Shown here piece by piece: positions 7,603 to 14,851 of a stretch of DNA of 14,851 nt. Source of the DNA: CAZSNT01 sp964607765 (GTDB lineage Bacteria > Verrucomicrobiota > Lentisphaeria > Oligosphaerales > JABHEG01). The DNA lies in contig CAZSNT010000217.1 in NCBI GenBank assembly GCA_964607765.1, forward strand, positions 1-14,851. The letters are read 5' to 3'. The notes under the pieces are model-generated. The model had not been told where the DNA came from. It worked only from the letters and a program-made list of their open reading frames with translations, and searched no databases. Made by a program: the position numbers and the translations under genes. Numbering within the stretch: the stretch's first letter is position 1; every line of letters starts with the position of its first letter.

Positions 7603-8538
7603 ATGCTTCGTCCGACACGACCTCTGGCGACGACAGGGATCGGTTCACTATCGGATTGGGGCATGATGAACATGCAGCTCGATGAGTTCGAGGCCTGGAT
7701 CGCCTACTTCTGCGACTTCCGCAAACGGGTCAGATTCATCCGTGTCCGCAGCTTCCTGCATCGGGTTCCATGGGCGGGCACTCCGCACACGTACGGGTGG
7801 TACGCCATCCTGTTCGTGGAGTCGGGCAACATGACGATCACCGTCGCCGGCGAGGCGCGACTCCTGACTGCGGGGAGCCTCGTCATCGTCCCTCCAGGGA
7901 ACGAATTCCACCTGCAGAACCTAGCTCCCGACACCCACTGTCTGAACCATCGCGTGTACCTCAACACGCTCGATCACGAGGGCGACCAGATCCTGCACGA
8001 ACCCGTCATCGCCGATGGCTGTCACAGCCTGATTCACCCCATCCGACAGGCTTACCTCACGGACAACAGTCGCGGACCACACTGGCAGCAGCGCATGCGA
8101 GCCCTGATGCTTGACGTCTTCATCGGGGCACTGGAGGGACGCAAGGAAGGGCAGCAGTCTATTAGGCGCCTCAGCCAGGCCGAGCAGGCGGTAGTCCTGG
8201 CGTTCATTGACACGCACCTGGGTGAAGAGCTGCGTGCCCCCGCGCTCGCGGCCGAGCTGAAGCTCAGTCACGCCTACTTCACCAAGGTCTTCCGCAATAC
8301 CTACGGGGTGGCACCCCGGACCTTCATCCTGACTCGGCGCCTGGAACGGGCCTCCGTTCTCCTCAAGGAGACCGACACCCCCATCACCCTCATCATCGAA
8401 GACCTGGGATTCGGAAACGAAGGCTTCTTCTATCGCAGCTTCAAGCAACGCTACGGCATGACCCCCAGAGAGTACCGCCACAGCGAGACCGACCACTACT
8501 TCACTGAATACGGTGTATCAACCAAGCCCAGGAAGTGA
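7603..8538 (+). CDS. AraC-family transcriptional regulator
   Basis: The protein has up to 311 residues. An N-terminal cupin-like sensor (about 60-125, with TPHTYGWYAILFVESGNMTI and GSLVIVPPGNEFHL) would bind a sugar effector. The C-terminal AraC/XylS DNA-binding domain has two helix-turn-helix units, near residues 211-232 (LRAPALAAELKLSHAYFTKV) and 260-282 (PITLIIEDLGFGNEGFFYRSF), followed by the family signature YGMTPREYR. The start is uncertain: ATG 7603 lacks a clear ribosome site, and ATGs at 7663, 7666 or 7672 would remove a non-conserved leader of about 20 residues. It heads the rightward block and overlaps, or lies 8 bp from, the next gene, so it is probably cotranscribed with the hydrolases. 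Position and class suggest it activates both arms of the locus in response to an oligosaccharide; this is inference. Confidence 0.93.
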   Translation: MLRPTRPLATTGIGSLSDWGMMNMQLDEFEAWIAYFCDFRKRVRFIRVRSFLHRVPWAGTPHTYGWYAILFVESGNMTITVAGEARLLTAGSLVIVPPGNEFHLQNLAPDTHCLNHRVYLNTLDHEGDQILHEPVIADGCHSLIHPIRQAYLTDNSRGPHWQQRMRALMLDVFIGALEGRKEGQQSIRRLSQAEQAVVLAFIDTHLGEELRAPALAAELKLSHAYFTKVFRNTYGVAPRTFILTRRLERASVLLKETDTPITLIIEDLGFGNEGFFYRSFKQRYGMTPREYRHSETDHYFTEYGVSTKPRK

Positions 8539-8546
8539 GCACAAAC

Positions 8547-9989
8547 ATGACGTCCCAATTGCCTGCTGCGCTGGCCCTGCTTGCCGTCTCGTCTTTCGCG
8601 GGGCCGCCGTATCCCTTCAAGGGGTTGCCGGGCGTCGTGTCGGCCACGCTGGACGTGGATACGGGGAAAGTCGAGCCGGCCAACAACAAGCTCCTGGGCA
8701 CTAACATCTTCCGCTTCACGAAGGAGCGGGAGCAGGAGTTCATCCGTGCCTGCGACCCCATTACGATCCGCTTCCCGCACGGCGTCTGGGCCAATTTCTA
8801 CGACTGGGAGACCGACGGGTACTCCACTCATGGAGACAGTTTCAGGCACCGGGGACACGACCGGGTGCTCAAAGTCTACGCGGAGAAGGCCCTCAAGTGC
8901 GGCTTCCCGGGGTTGGTCCAGCTCAACGCCGAGCGCAGGCAGGCCCGTGGCAGGGGCTTCGACATGATGTGGACCTACAACCTGAACTACAATGACAGCG
9001 CGACAAGCGTCGCGCGGTTGCGGGACAGTCTGGCGAAGGGGCTTGAGGTCCAGGACATCGAGCTGGGTAATGAGCACTTCTGGAAGTCGCAACGAAGCAC
9101 GGCAACCAGCACCCCCGACAAGTACCTGGCGATCGCGAAGTCGACGGCGAGCGCCCTCAGAATGGCGAAGCCCGACGTCCGAGTCTCCATCCCCCTGTCG
9201 TGGCGCAGGCATCACGGCGAGTACAACCGGCTGATTGCCGATGACAGGCAGTACTTCGACGCCATCAGCGTCCACAAGTACGCGGGGGCCGACCCGGACA
9301 AACCAGGAGAGAGCGATAAGGCCTACAGCTCAATCCTGACGGCACGCCTGAGCATCGAGAGGGATGTGAACTTCGCGCGGAGTTTTGCTCCCGGCAAGCC
9401 GGTGTGGCTGACCGAATGGGGCGTCTCCTGCGGGTCGGAGTGCCAGGCGGCCGCAGCGCTGGGTATGGCTGACAGCTACCTGTTTCTCTTCGAGAACCAG
9501 GATGTGTATGACCGGGCAAACTGGTTCTCAGTCAATGGCGTACTGAACTCCTTCATCACGATCTCCAACCGGCGCGTCATCACGTACCCGCTGGAGAAGA
9601 CCTACTACGGGGCCGTTCACCAGATCGTGCGCGATGTGTTCGAGGATGCCCGGATGCTCCACGGCAGCATGGATACCAGCACATTGACCGTTGAGAACGG
9701 TTCCAACAATGCGGTAAACGCCCGGGCTGTCACCAAGGAAGGGCGCATGAGCATTCTGGCCGTCAACCTGAGCGATCGTCCGGCTGCCTTCGCGTTGAAG
9801 TTCAACGGTGTTGCGTACGATGGGGCTGCCACTCACGAAGCCCTGGTCTTCGAGGATCTGGCCGAGGTAGGCGTGATCCCGTTCGAGGCGAATCCCCTGC
9901 GCCCCATCAAAGCCGGTAAGGGCGACATCGTGCTCCCCCCGCTCTCCGTCAATCGGATCTCCGACATCGATGCACCAGCAGAGCGTTAG
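8547..9989 (+). CDS. Secreted clan GH-A glycoside hydrolase (GH51/GH79-like, family unresolved)
   Basis: The ATG at 8547 gives 480 residues with a hydrophobic leader (MTSQLPAALALLAVSSFAG) likely cut after SFA. A GTG at 8535 overlapping the regulator's stop (GTGA) is possible, but AGGAAG at 8530-8535 spaces better with the ATG. The barrel shows RFPHGVWANFYDW (residues 75-87), where relatives usually have RFPGG. It then shows DIELGNEHFW with probable acid/base Glu176, ISVHKYAG (240-247) and VWLTEWGVSCG with probable nucleophile Glu290. A C-terminal beta-sandwich follows (SILAVNLSDRPAAFALKF), as in alpha-L-arabinofuranosidases and GH79 enzymes. This makes a retaining hydrolase likely. It is translationally coupled or nearly so to the regulator, so expression should follow it. 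Arabinofuranosidase or uronidase-like activity on a xylan side chain would fit, but I cannot place the exact family. Confidence 0.78.
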   Translation: MTSQLPAALALLAVSSFAGPPYPFKGLPGVVSATLDVDTGKVEPANNKLLGTNIFRFTKEREQEFIRACDPITIRFPHGVWANFYDWETDGYSTHGDSFRHRGHDRVLKVYAEKALKCGFPGLVQLNAERRQARGRGFDMMWTYNLNYNDSATSVARLRDSLAKGLEVQDIELGNEHFWKSQRSTATSTPDKYLAIAKSTASALRMAKPDVRVSIPLSWRRHHGEYNRLIADDRQYFDAISVHKYAGADPDKPGESDKAYSSILTARLSIERDVNFARSFAPGKPVWLTEWGVSCGSECQAAAALGMADSYLFLFENQDVYDRANWFSVNGVLNSFITISNRRVITYPLEKTYYGAVHQIVRDVFEDARMLHGSMDTSTLTVENGSNNAVNARAVTKEGRMSILAVNLSDRPAAFALKFNGVAYDGAATHEALVFEDLAEVGVIPFEANPLRPIKAGKGDIVLPPLSVNRISDIDAPAER

Positions 9990-10016
9990 GCGAGGCAGGC
10001 TGAGTATCAACCCTTG

Positions 10017-10033
10017 GTCACTGCTTCGTTGAG
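10017..10033. promoter_or_regulatory. Degenerate copy of the operator-like site before GH43
   Basis: GTCACTG-CT-TCGTTGAG matches the reverse complement of the site at 7387-7401 (GCCACTGTCGTTGAG) with one substitution and a 2-nt insertion. It lies in the 152-bp gap before the GH43 gene, where a second promoter could sit. It is only suggestive because of the insertion. Confidence 0.3.
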
Positions 10034-10034
10034 G

Positions 10035-10053
10035 TCGTGCCGGGAAGGCACGA
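10035..10053 (+). other. Intergenic hairpin upstream of GH43
   Basis: TCGTGCC-gggaa-GGCACGA forms a perfect 7-bp stem with a 5-nt loop. No T-run follows, so it is not a clear terminator. It may be an mRNA processing or stabilising structure between the clan-A hydrolase and GH43 genes. The rest of the gap (9990-10141) shows nothing coding. Confidence 0.45.
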
Positions 10054-10141
10054 GTACGGATTCAAGATTGGGTCAGCATTGCCGGGACGATGATCATGGG
10101 AGTTCCTCCGCTGATCGCGCCGGCCCTAAGGAAACGCGAAC

Positions 10142-11839
10142 ATGCCTGAATCAAACACTGCGACTGATCAAGGGACAACCGGCTCCTGGGGCGACCAGGG
10201 CGACGGGACGTACCGCAACCCCATTCTGAACGCCGACTATCCGGACGTGGCGATCGTGCAGGCGGGGGATACCTACTACATGATCTCCTCGAAGCAGCAC
10301 ATGTGCCCGGGGATGGTCATTCTCGAGTCGAAGGACATGGTCAACTGGACGAGCATCGGCCACGTCTGGCCCAAGCTGTCCTGGGCTCCCGAGTACGCCT
10401 GGGACCAGATGAACGGGTACCGTTTCGGCGTCTGGGCCGGGGACCTGGCCTACCACGATGGGCTGTGGTACTGCTACCAGATCGACTTCAAGCACGGCCT
10501 CTACGTCAGCACGGCCGAGGACATCCGCGGCCCCTGGTCCGAGCCGCACCACATGATGCCCACCGACCAAGTCCTCGACGACCCCGGCGTCTTCTGGGAT
10601 GAGGACACCCACCGAGCCTACATCATCTGCAACAACGCCAACAAGCTGAAATCACCCGACAACACCGAACGCGGCAACGAGAACCGCATCTACAGAATGA
10701 GCTGGGACGGCCTCGAGATCCTGGACGAAGGAACGCTGGTCTACACCGGCCCGGGAGCCGAAGCCGCCAAGATCTACAAGATCGACGGCACCTGGTATCT
10801 GTTTCTCGCCGAATGGACCGGCAAACCGGTGACCCCACAGGGCGATCGCAAGCAGTTGGTGCTGCGTTCAACGACGGACTCCATCTACGGCCCCTACGAG
10901 AGGCGCTACGTCCTCCAGCGCGGCAACGGCATCGAACGCAGCTGCTCCCAGGGAGGCCTGATGCAGGCCCCCGACGGCTCCTGGTGGTACGCTCACCAAC
11001 TGATTCAGAACATCGACACGCCGTTCCAAGGACGACCGCAGTGCCTGGAGCCGGTCGAGTGGGTCGATGGCTGGCCCATTATCGGTGTGGATGTCAACGG
11101 CGACGGTATCGGGGAACCGGTACGGCAGTATCGCAAACCCATTCCGGGCTTCCCGGTGACCGCACCGGCCACCGACGACGACTTTGGGAGTCCCAAGCTG
11201 GGCGTGCAGTGGGAATGGAACCACAACCCGCGCGATACGCACTGGTCCCTGGCCGCGCGTCCAGGTTGGCTGCGACTCAAGGCAAGCGTGCCCGTCCCTC
11301 CCGCCGATGGCATGGAACCACAGGTCCGCAAGCACGTCTTCTGGCGCGCCTGCAACACGCTGAGCCAACGCATCATGGGAACCACTACCGGCACCGCGAT
11401 TGCTTCTTTCGATCTCTCCGGCATGGCTCCCGGCCAGCGCGCCGGCTTCGTCCGCTACGGCGGGGTGTACCACCTTCTGGGCGTGCACATGGACAGCGAA
11501 AACACGCGGCGGCTCTTCTTCCGAGACAACGACGGCAATGACGCCGTCGGCCCTGAGCTCGAGAGCGACAGACTGCACATCCGTACCAGCAACGACGGCA
11601 ACCAGGCCTTCTTCGAATTCAGTACAGACGGTGAGGCGTTCACCAGATTGGGCCCGGTCTTCACCATCGCCTTCGGTCTCTGGACGGGAGACCGCCTCGG
11701 GTTCTTCTGCTGGAACGATGAGGCCGAGCAGGGCCACATCGACGTGGACAGCTTCCGCTACGATTACGACGGCCCGAAAGAGGCGTTACCCCCCACTGTC
11801 TCGGGCTCTGGAGGAGTGAACACAAAGATGGCCGGATGA
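10142..11839 (+). CDS. GH43 beta-xylosidase/alpha-L-arabinofuranosidase, cytoplasmic
   Basis: This 565-residue protein starts at ATG 10142 with AAGGAA 8 nt upstream and has no signal peptide, so it should act on imported oligosaccharides. The five-bladed GH43 propeller (about 22-330) starts GTYRNPILNADYPDVAIVQAGDTYYM. The three expected carboxylates are Asp35 (general base, in YPD), Asp147 (pKa modulator, in LDDPGVFWDED) and Glu207 (general acid, in AEAAKIYKIDGTWYLF). From about 345 a beta-sandwich begins (DDDFGSPKLGVQWEWNHNP, then HWSLAARPGWLRLKA), the GH43 C-terminal (DUF1349-type) domain typical of beta-xylosidases. The order and length match GH43 enzymes of the xylosidase type, close to subfamily 12 in style. 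It removes terminal xylose or arabinose from the non-reducing end. It lies 43 bp before the second sulfatase gene, presumably cotranscribed. Confidence 0.9.
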   Translation: MPESNTATDQGTTGSWGDQGDGTYRNPILNADYPDVAIVQAGDTYYMISSKQHMCPGMVILESKDMVNWTSIGHVWPKLSWAPEYAWDQMNGYRFGVWAGDLAYHDGLWYCYQIDFKHGLYVSTAEDIRGPWSEPHHMMPTDQVLDDPGVFWDEDTHRAYIICNNANKLKSPDNTERGNENRIYRMSWDGLEILDEGTLVYTGPGAEAAKIYKIDGTWYLFLAEWTGKPVTPQGDRKQLVLRSTTDSIYGPYERRYVLQRGNGIERSCSQGGLMQAPDGSWWYAHQLIQNIDTPFQGRPQCLEPVEWVDGWPIIGVDVNGDGIGEPVRQYRKPIPGFPVTAPATDDDFGSPKLGVQWEWNHNPRDTHWSLAARPGWLRLKASVPVPPADGMEPQVRKHVFWRACNTLSQRIMGTTTGTAIASFDLSGMAPGQRAGFVRYGGVYHLLGVHMDSENTRRLFFRDNDGNDAVGPELESDRLHIRTSNDGNQAFFEFSTDGEAFTRLGPVFTIAFGLWTGDRLGFFCWNDEAEQGHIDVDSFRYDYDGPKEALPPTVSGSGGVNTKMAG

Positions 11840-11841
11840 GG

Positions 11842-11859
11842 TCCCTTCCGGCGAAGGGA
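11842..11859 (+). other. Hairpin between GH43 and sulfatase genes
   Basis: TCCCTTC-cggc-GAAGGGA is a perfect 7-bp stem with a 4-nt loop, ending 7 nt before the GAAGGAG ribosome site of the next gene. It may tune translation or mRNA decay within the operon. It has no T-run. Confidence 0.5.
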
Positions 11860-11882
11860 ACAGATCGAAGGAGTAGACGCCG

Positions 11883-13430
11883 ATGTCAGAACAAGTCCCA
11901 CCGTGTGTAAGTGCAGCGAACAACTCCGGCTCTCGACGCCCAAACATTGCGTGGATCTTCTTCGAGGATCTGAACAGCTGGATGGGCTGCTATGGCGACC
12001 GGACCGTACCCACGCCGAACATCGACGAGCTTGCTGCGAAGGGCATCCGATTCGATCGCTATTACAGCACCGCGGGAGTGTGCTCCCCCGCTCGGTCTGC
12101 CATTGCCTTTGGTTGCATGCAAACCAGCCTCGGGATCCACAACCATCGAAGCTCCCGTCAACGCATTCCCGGAGAGATCATCCGGGTACCGGAACCCTAC
12201 AAGACGGTCTACAGGCTGCTGCGTGACAGCGGGTATTACGTCATCAATGACGGCTGCAAGAACGACTTCAACTTCGCCTGGCCGATCGAGAGCGGAAGCA
12301 AGGGGGCCGACCTACAGAGGAAGAAGCTGGAGGGAGAAGGCGAACGGGTATATGGCTCCAGCGCCTACCCGACCGAGGATCGGGACGAGCTGATCTACGA
12401 CGTCAACACCGAGACGTGGGTGACGTTCCAGCCGGTGTGGCGGGAGCGCCCCGACGGCAAGCCGTTGTTCATGCAGTTTCAGTTCCGAGGCGGCAAGAAC
12501 TCCGGGCGCTTCTCCGGGGGAGAGACTCGTACCGATCCGGCCAAGGTGGCCGTGATGCCCTACTACCCGGATCTCCCGGCCATCAGGAGAGAGATCGCCC
12601 ATCACTACGACTGCGTTCGCCAGGCCGATGAGGAGGCCGGGCGCCTGCTTGAGATGCTGAAGAGCGACGGGCTCTTCGAGAACACGGTCTTCTTCCTCTT
12701 CAGCGACCACGGCATGAAGCTCTATCGTCACAAACAATGGCTCTACGAAGGGGGTATCCGGATGCCCTTGATTATCTGCGGCCCTGGGGTCGAGGAGGGG
12801 GCCGTGCGGAGCGATCTCGTGAGCGGCACGGACATCTCCGCCACAACCCTCGCCCTGAGCGGGGCGGAGATCCCGACATGGATGGAAGGCCGGAACATGC
12901 TGGCTGAGGACTTCAAGCGGGACTACGTGGTCTCCGCCAGGGACCGATGCGACTTCACCATTGACCGGGTTCGTGCAGTGACAACCGACCGTTTCAAGTA
13001 CATCCGGAACTTCATGACCGATCGCCCCTTCATGCAGTCCCAGTACCGCGACCACTTTGACTCCATTCAGGACGCACGGGCCCGTTACGAGGCAGGCGGG
13101 CTGGACCCGGAGCAGAGCTTCCCCTGGTCGCCCGCGCGCGTGGCTGAGGAGCTCTATGATCTGCAGAATGACCCGCACGAAACCAGCAACTTGGCCTCGT
13201 CACCATGCCACCTGGAGACGCTGACCGAGCACCGGGAGATCCTGCGAACCTGGATTCAGCAGACCGACGACAAGGGCCAGTACCCGGAGACAGTTACTGC
13301 CCTCAAGGGAGCGCTGCGACAGTGGGGAGCGAAGGCAGTGAACCCGGAATTCGACAGAGCAAGGTCGCTGGCTTTGGATGGCGTCAAGTTAAGGCGTAAA
13401 ACGACCCCCACGGCCTCGTGCCGTGGATGA
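11883..13430 (+). CDS. Signal-less type I sulfatase, SGSH (heparan N-sulfatase)-like
   Basis: This 515-residue sulfatase starts at ATG 11883, 9 nt after GAAGGAG. The active-site motif is C-S-P-A-R (67-71): Cys67 becomes formylglycine. Further landmarks are FFEDLNSW (metal Asp29), QTSLGIHNHRS (80-90), PEPYKTVYRLLRDSGYYV (103-120) with NDGCKNDFNF, and FSDHGMKLYRHKQWLYEGGIRMPLII (273-298, metal Asp275/His276). These match the sulfamidase-like S1 branch better than the Tat-exported sulfatase of this locus. No signal peptide is present and the start is well supported, so it is predicted cytoplasmic, desulfating imported fragments. The last residues, PTASCRG, are encoded within a hairpin that overlaps the stop region. 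It is the last gene of the rightward block. Whether the bond cut is O- or N-sulfate cannot be told from sequence alone. Confidence 0.92.
   Translation: MSEQVPPCVSAANNSGSRRPNIAWIFFEDLNSWMGCYGDRTVPTPNIDELAAKGIRFDRYYSTAGVCSPARSAIAFGCMQTSLGIHNHRSSRQRIPGEIIRVPEPYKTVYRLLRDSGYYVINDGCKNDFNFAWPIESGSKGADLQRKKLEGEGERVYGSSAYPTEDRDELIYDVNTETWVTFQPVWRERPDGKPLFMQFQFRGGKNSGRFSGGETRTDPAKVAVMPYYPDLPAIRREIAHHYDCVRQADEEAGRLLEMLKSDGLFENTVFFLFSDHGMKLYRHKQWLYEGGIRMPLIICGPGVEEGAVRSDLVSGTDISATTLALSGAEIPTWMEGRNMLAEDFKRDYVVSARDRCDFTIDRVRAVTTDRFKYIRNFMTDRPFMQSQYRDHFDSIQDARARYEAGGLDPEQSFPWSPARVAEELYDLQNDPHETSNLASSPCHLETLTEHREILRTWIQQTDDKGQYPETVTALKGALRQWGAKAVNPEFDRARSLALDGVKLRRKTTPTASCRG
13408..13426 (+). terminator. Hairpin at the end of the second sulfatase gene
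   Basis: CCACGGC-ctcgt-GCCGTGG is a perfect 7-bp stem with a 5-nt loop, ending just before the TGA at 13428. It lacks a T-run, so it is at best a weak or Rho-assisted terminator. Confidence 0.4.
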
Positions 13431-13459
13431 GCGAGATTGGTCCCGCAGAGGACGTGTTT

Positions 13460-13520
13460 CCCTCCCTTAGCGTCCCCTTAGGCGGCTTCTTCCGCCGCCT
13501 AAGGGGACGCTAAGGGAGGG
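13460..13520. repeat. Perfect 27-bp inverted repeat (61-nt palindrome)
   Basis: The arms 13460-13486 and 13494-13520 are exact reverse complements around a 7-nt loop (ttcttcc). The left arm begins CCCTCCCTTAGCGTCC and ends CTTAGGCGGC; the right arm mirrors it. It lies between two convergent genes, so it could act as a bidirectional transcription barrier. Its length and perfection also suit a REP-type or miniature transposable element. No flanking target duplication was recognised. The rest of the gap 13431-13663 shows nothing firmly coding. Confidence 0.9.
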
Positions 13521-13663
13521 GGTGTGGGCGCTCTGCGCGCGCGGCCACGATACCTTCTTGCGGCGGCTCAGGCTTGACCGAAATGGTGACGGCTGATCCA
13601 CTGGATCTGCACGGGGCCACACACGTGGAGATCGACTTCCGGGTGAAGATCCTCTCCCGGGAA

Positions 13664-14584
13664 TCAGGAGGGATCTCCGGTTTGGGCGTGTCTCTCGAGC
13701 TCGCGGATGGCGCGGTTCACTTTGTCCCGCCGGAGCTGCTGGCGCTGTTCGGCCTCTGCCATGGTGGTTTCGCGCTTCCTCAGCAGGCGCAGCGTCTCTT
13801 CCGGGGCGGCCCCGCCGAGGTGGGTATGGGTTTTTTTCGAGAGCGCGAACAGCACGGCATAGCTGTGGTCCTGGGTGGCTTCACAGTCGTAGGTTGCCTC
13901 GAGCACCCCGTCCATGCCCAGCAGATCCGCCATGAGCTGCCGGTCGACGTTCCAGGTTGTGCCGGAAGTCGATCCACAGCCGCCGGAGTTCTGGTTTACC
14001 AGATGATAGCCGTGCTCAAGCTGGACGAGCGACCGGTCTATACAGTCAAATACCGAAACCAGCATGTGGGCCAGGGTCATGGGCTGGCCGTGGTTCATGT
14101 GGGTGTGCGCTACCATCAGCGCGTCGAGATTCTCCAGGGCCATCGCATGGACTGTGTGCATCAACGACAGCACATCCTCGAACAGCTCCAGGATGGAATT
14201 GCGCATCTTGAGCCTGGACATGGGCTCCTGAAGAGTACGCCCGTAGTTGATCGTGCTGGCCAGATCCATGTTGTTGTCGAGGGTGCTCAGGACACGCTCC
14301 TCCCCGGACGGTCCAACCGGACTGTGCCAGTTTTCCCAAAGCGCCTTCAGGAGCGTGGCGGCGGTCCCGCTGTCAATTTCGCCGCCTCGGTAAAGGCAGA
14401 CGATCCAGGCGACATCACACTGGGATGACTCGGGGACGCGGCCGTCGAACACAGAACATGCCTCTTGGACATTGGCCATATCCCTGTAATACAATGGCGG
14501 CGCAGCCATTGCATGGAACCTGTGGTCCGTCCGCCGGGCGTATTCCTCGTCAAAGAACTTCTCCATTCCAATGAAGTCTCTCAT
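13664..14584 (-). pseudogene. Argininosuccinate lyase-like (aspartase/fumarase superfamily) gene lacking its C-terminal part
   Basis: The 306-residue frame starts at ATG 14584 (GAGGAAG 8 nt upstream). Residues 110-245 match the helical core of argininosuccinate lyase. STINYGRTLQEPMSRLKMRNSI occupies the place of the TGRSRND region. AHTHMNHGQPMTLAHML matches the catalytic H-T-H-x-Q-x-x-Q-P segment, and NSGGCGSTSGTTWNVDRQLMADLLGMDGV matches GALAGTxxxIDR...LLGFDG. After QDHSYAVLFALS (238-249) similarity stops at an A7 run (13831-13837). The tail is a charged helix (EETLRLLRKRETTMAEAEQ) ending at 306, whereas family members run about 450 residues. The GSSxMPxKxN loop with the catalytic Ser is absent in all frames I checked. 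It could be a truncated gene or a short divergent family member with another role. It is convergent to the sulfatase block and probably not part of it. Confidence 0.6.
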
Positions 14585-14851
14585 GACCTTGCTTCCTCAT
14601 CTGGCGCGTTCCACGCGCAAGTTGCGCTTCTCTTCCACTTCTTCATAGTCCTTGGGGACGTTGTTGCGCTATTCGCTTGGCAATTAGTATGATAAGCGAT
14701 AACTGCCATCTCTAAAAGAGGACTCTGGTGCATAACGGATGCCTGTTCCTGTAAGCGTTTAGCTGGAACCTGCAGGCAGCGAATCACCGTTTCATACAGC
14801 ACAAGAACCATCTGCGGGAGTCCGACACCCTTAATCCTGACCTTAATCCTA
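14585..14851. promoter_or_regulatory. Upstream region of the lyase-like gene
   Basis: No convincing gene is seen; a 76-residue minus-strand frame here has no recognisable features. The region is AT-richer between 14660 and 14720 and should hold the promoter of the lyase-like gene. It includes a weak inverted motif TTCGCTT...AAGCGAT (14672-14700, 15-bp spacer) that could be an operator. Its right end is the repeat at 14821-14851. Confidence 0.4.
14821..14851. repeat. Short tandem repeat element, CCTTAATCCTGA units, cut by the window end
   Basis: TCCGACACC is followed by two 12-nt units, CCTTAATCCTGA (14829-14840) and CCTTAATCCTA (14841-14851). The arrangement parallels TCGGAACACC followed by CCTTGATCTTTCG units at 7507-7549. 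Both therefore look like copies of one dispersed element. It continues beyond the window. Confidence 0.6.

Noticed and set aside
10014..10229. Small plus-strand frame between the clan-A hydrolase and GH43 genes
   Set aside because: It overlaps the GH43 start in another frame and has no ribosome site or conserved features.
14581..14811. Minus-strand 76-codon frame upstream of the lyase-like gene
   Set aside because: It has no recognisable motif or ribosome site, overlaps the lyase start region and looks like promoter sequence.

Overview
This GC-rich window is a polysaccharide-degradation locus from a bacterium, arranged as two divergent gene blocks around an AraC-type regulator. The mix of secreted sulfatases, a Tat-exported precursor, a very long Asp-box protein and glycoside hydrolases, with no SusC/SusD pair, fits the Planctomycetes-Verrucomicrobia-Lentisphaerae/Kiritimatiellota group best. 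That is an inference from gene style; there is no marker gene or rRNA in the window.

Layout. Positions 21-206 hold three tandem 62-bp repeats, each with a GC-rich hairpin. Four minus-strand genes then read leftward from about 7264 as a probable operon: a Tat-exported sulfatase (5561-7264), a sortilin-like Asp-box protein broken by one apparent frameshift (2912-5460), a GH10 xylanase-like lipoprotein (1686-2876) and a cytoplasmic GH50/clan-A-like protein that seems to have lost its catalytic glutamates (221-1627). A 338-bp divergent intergenic region (7265-7602) carries three similar 15-bp operator-like sites and a 35-bp imperfect inverted repeat built from 13-nt units. Reading rightward are the AraC regulator (7603-8538), a secreted clan GH-A hydrolase (8547-9989), a GH43 beta-xylosidase/arabinofuranosidase (10142-11839) and a second, signal-less sulfatase of the heparan N-sulfatase (SGSH) type (11883-13430). 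A perfect 27-bp-stem palindrome (13460-13520) separates this block from a convergent, C-terminally short argininosuccinate-lyase-like gene (13664-14584). The window ends in a short repeat related to the one in the central intergenic region.

How the genes may work together. A sulfated, xylose/arabinose-containing glycan could be attacked outside the cytoplasm by the GH10 lipoprotein, the clan-A hydrolase and the Tat sulfatase. Sulfated oligosaccharides taken up by an uptake system not seen here would be finished inside by GH43 and the cytoplasmic sulfatase. The AraC regulator would switch both arms from the central region, and a fourth degenerate copy of its putative site lies before the GH43 gene. 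The substrate is inferred from family membership only. The lyase-like gene and the mobile/REP-like repeats mark the edge of the locus.
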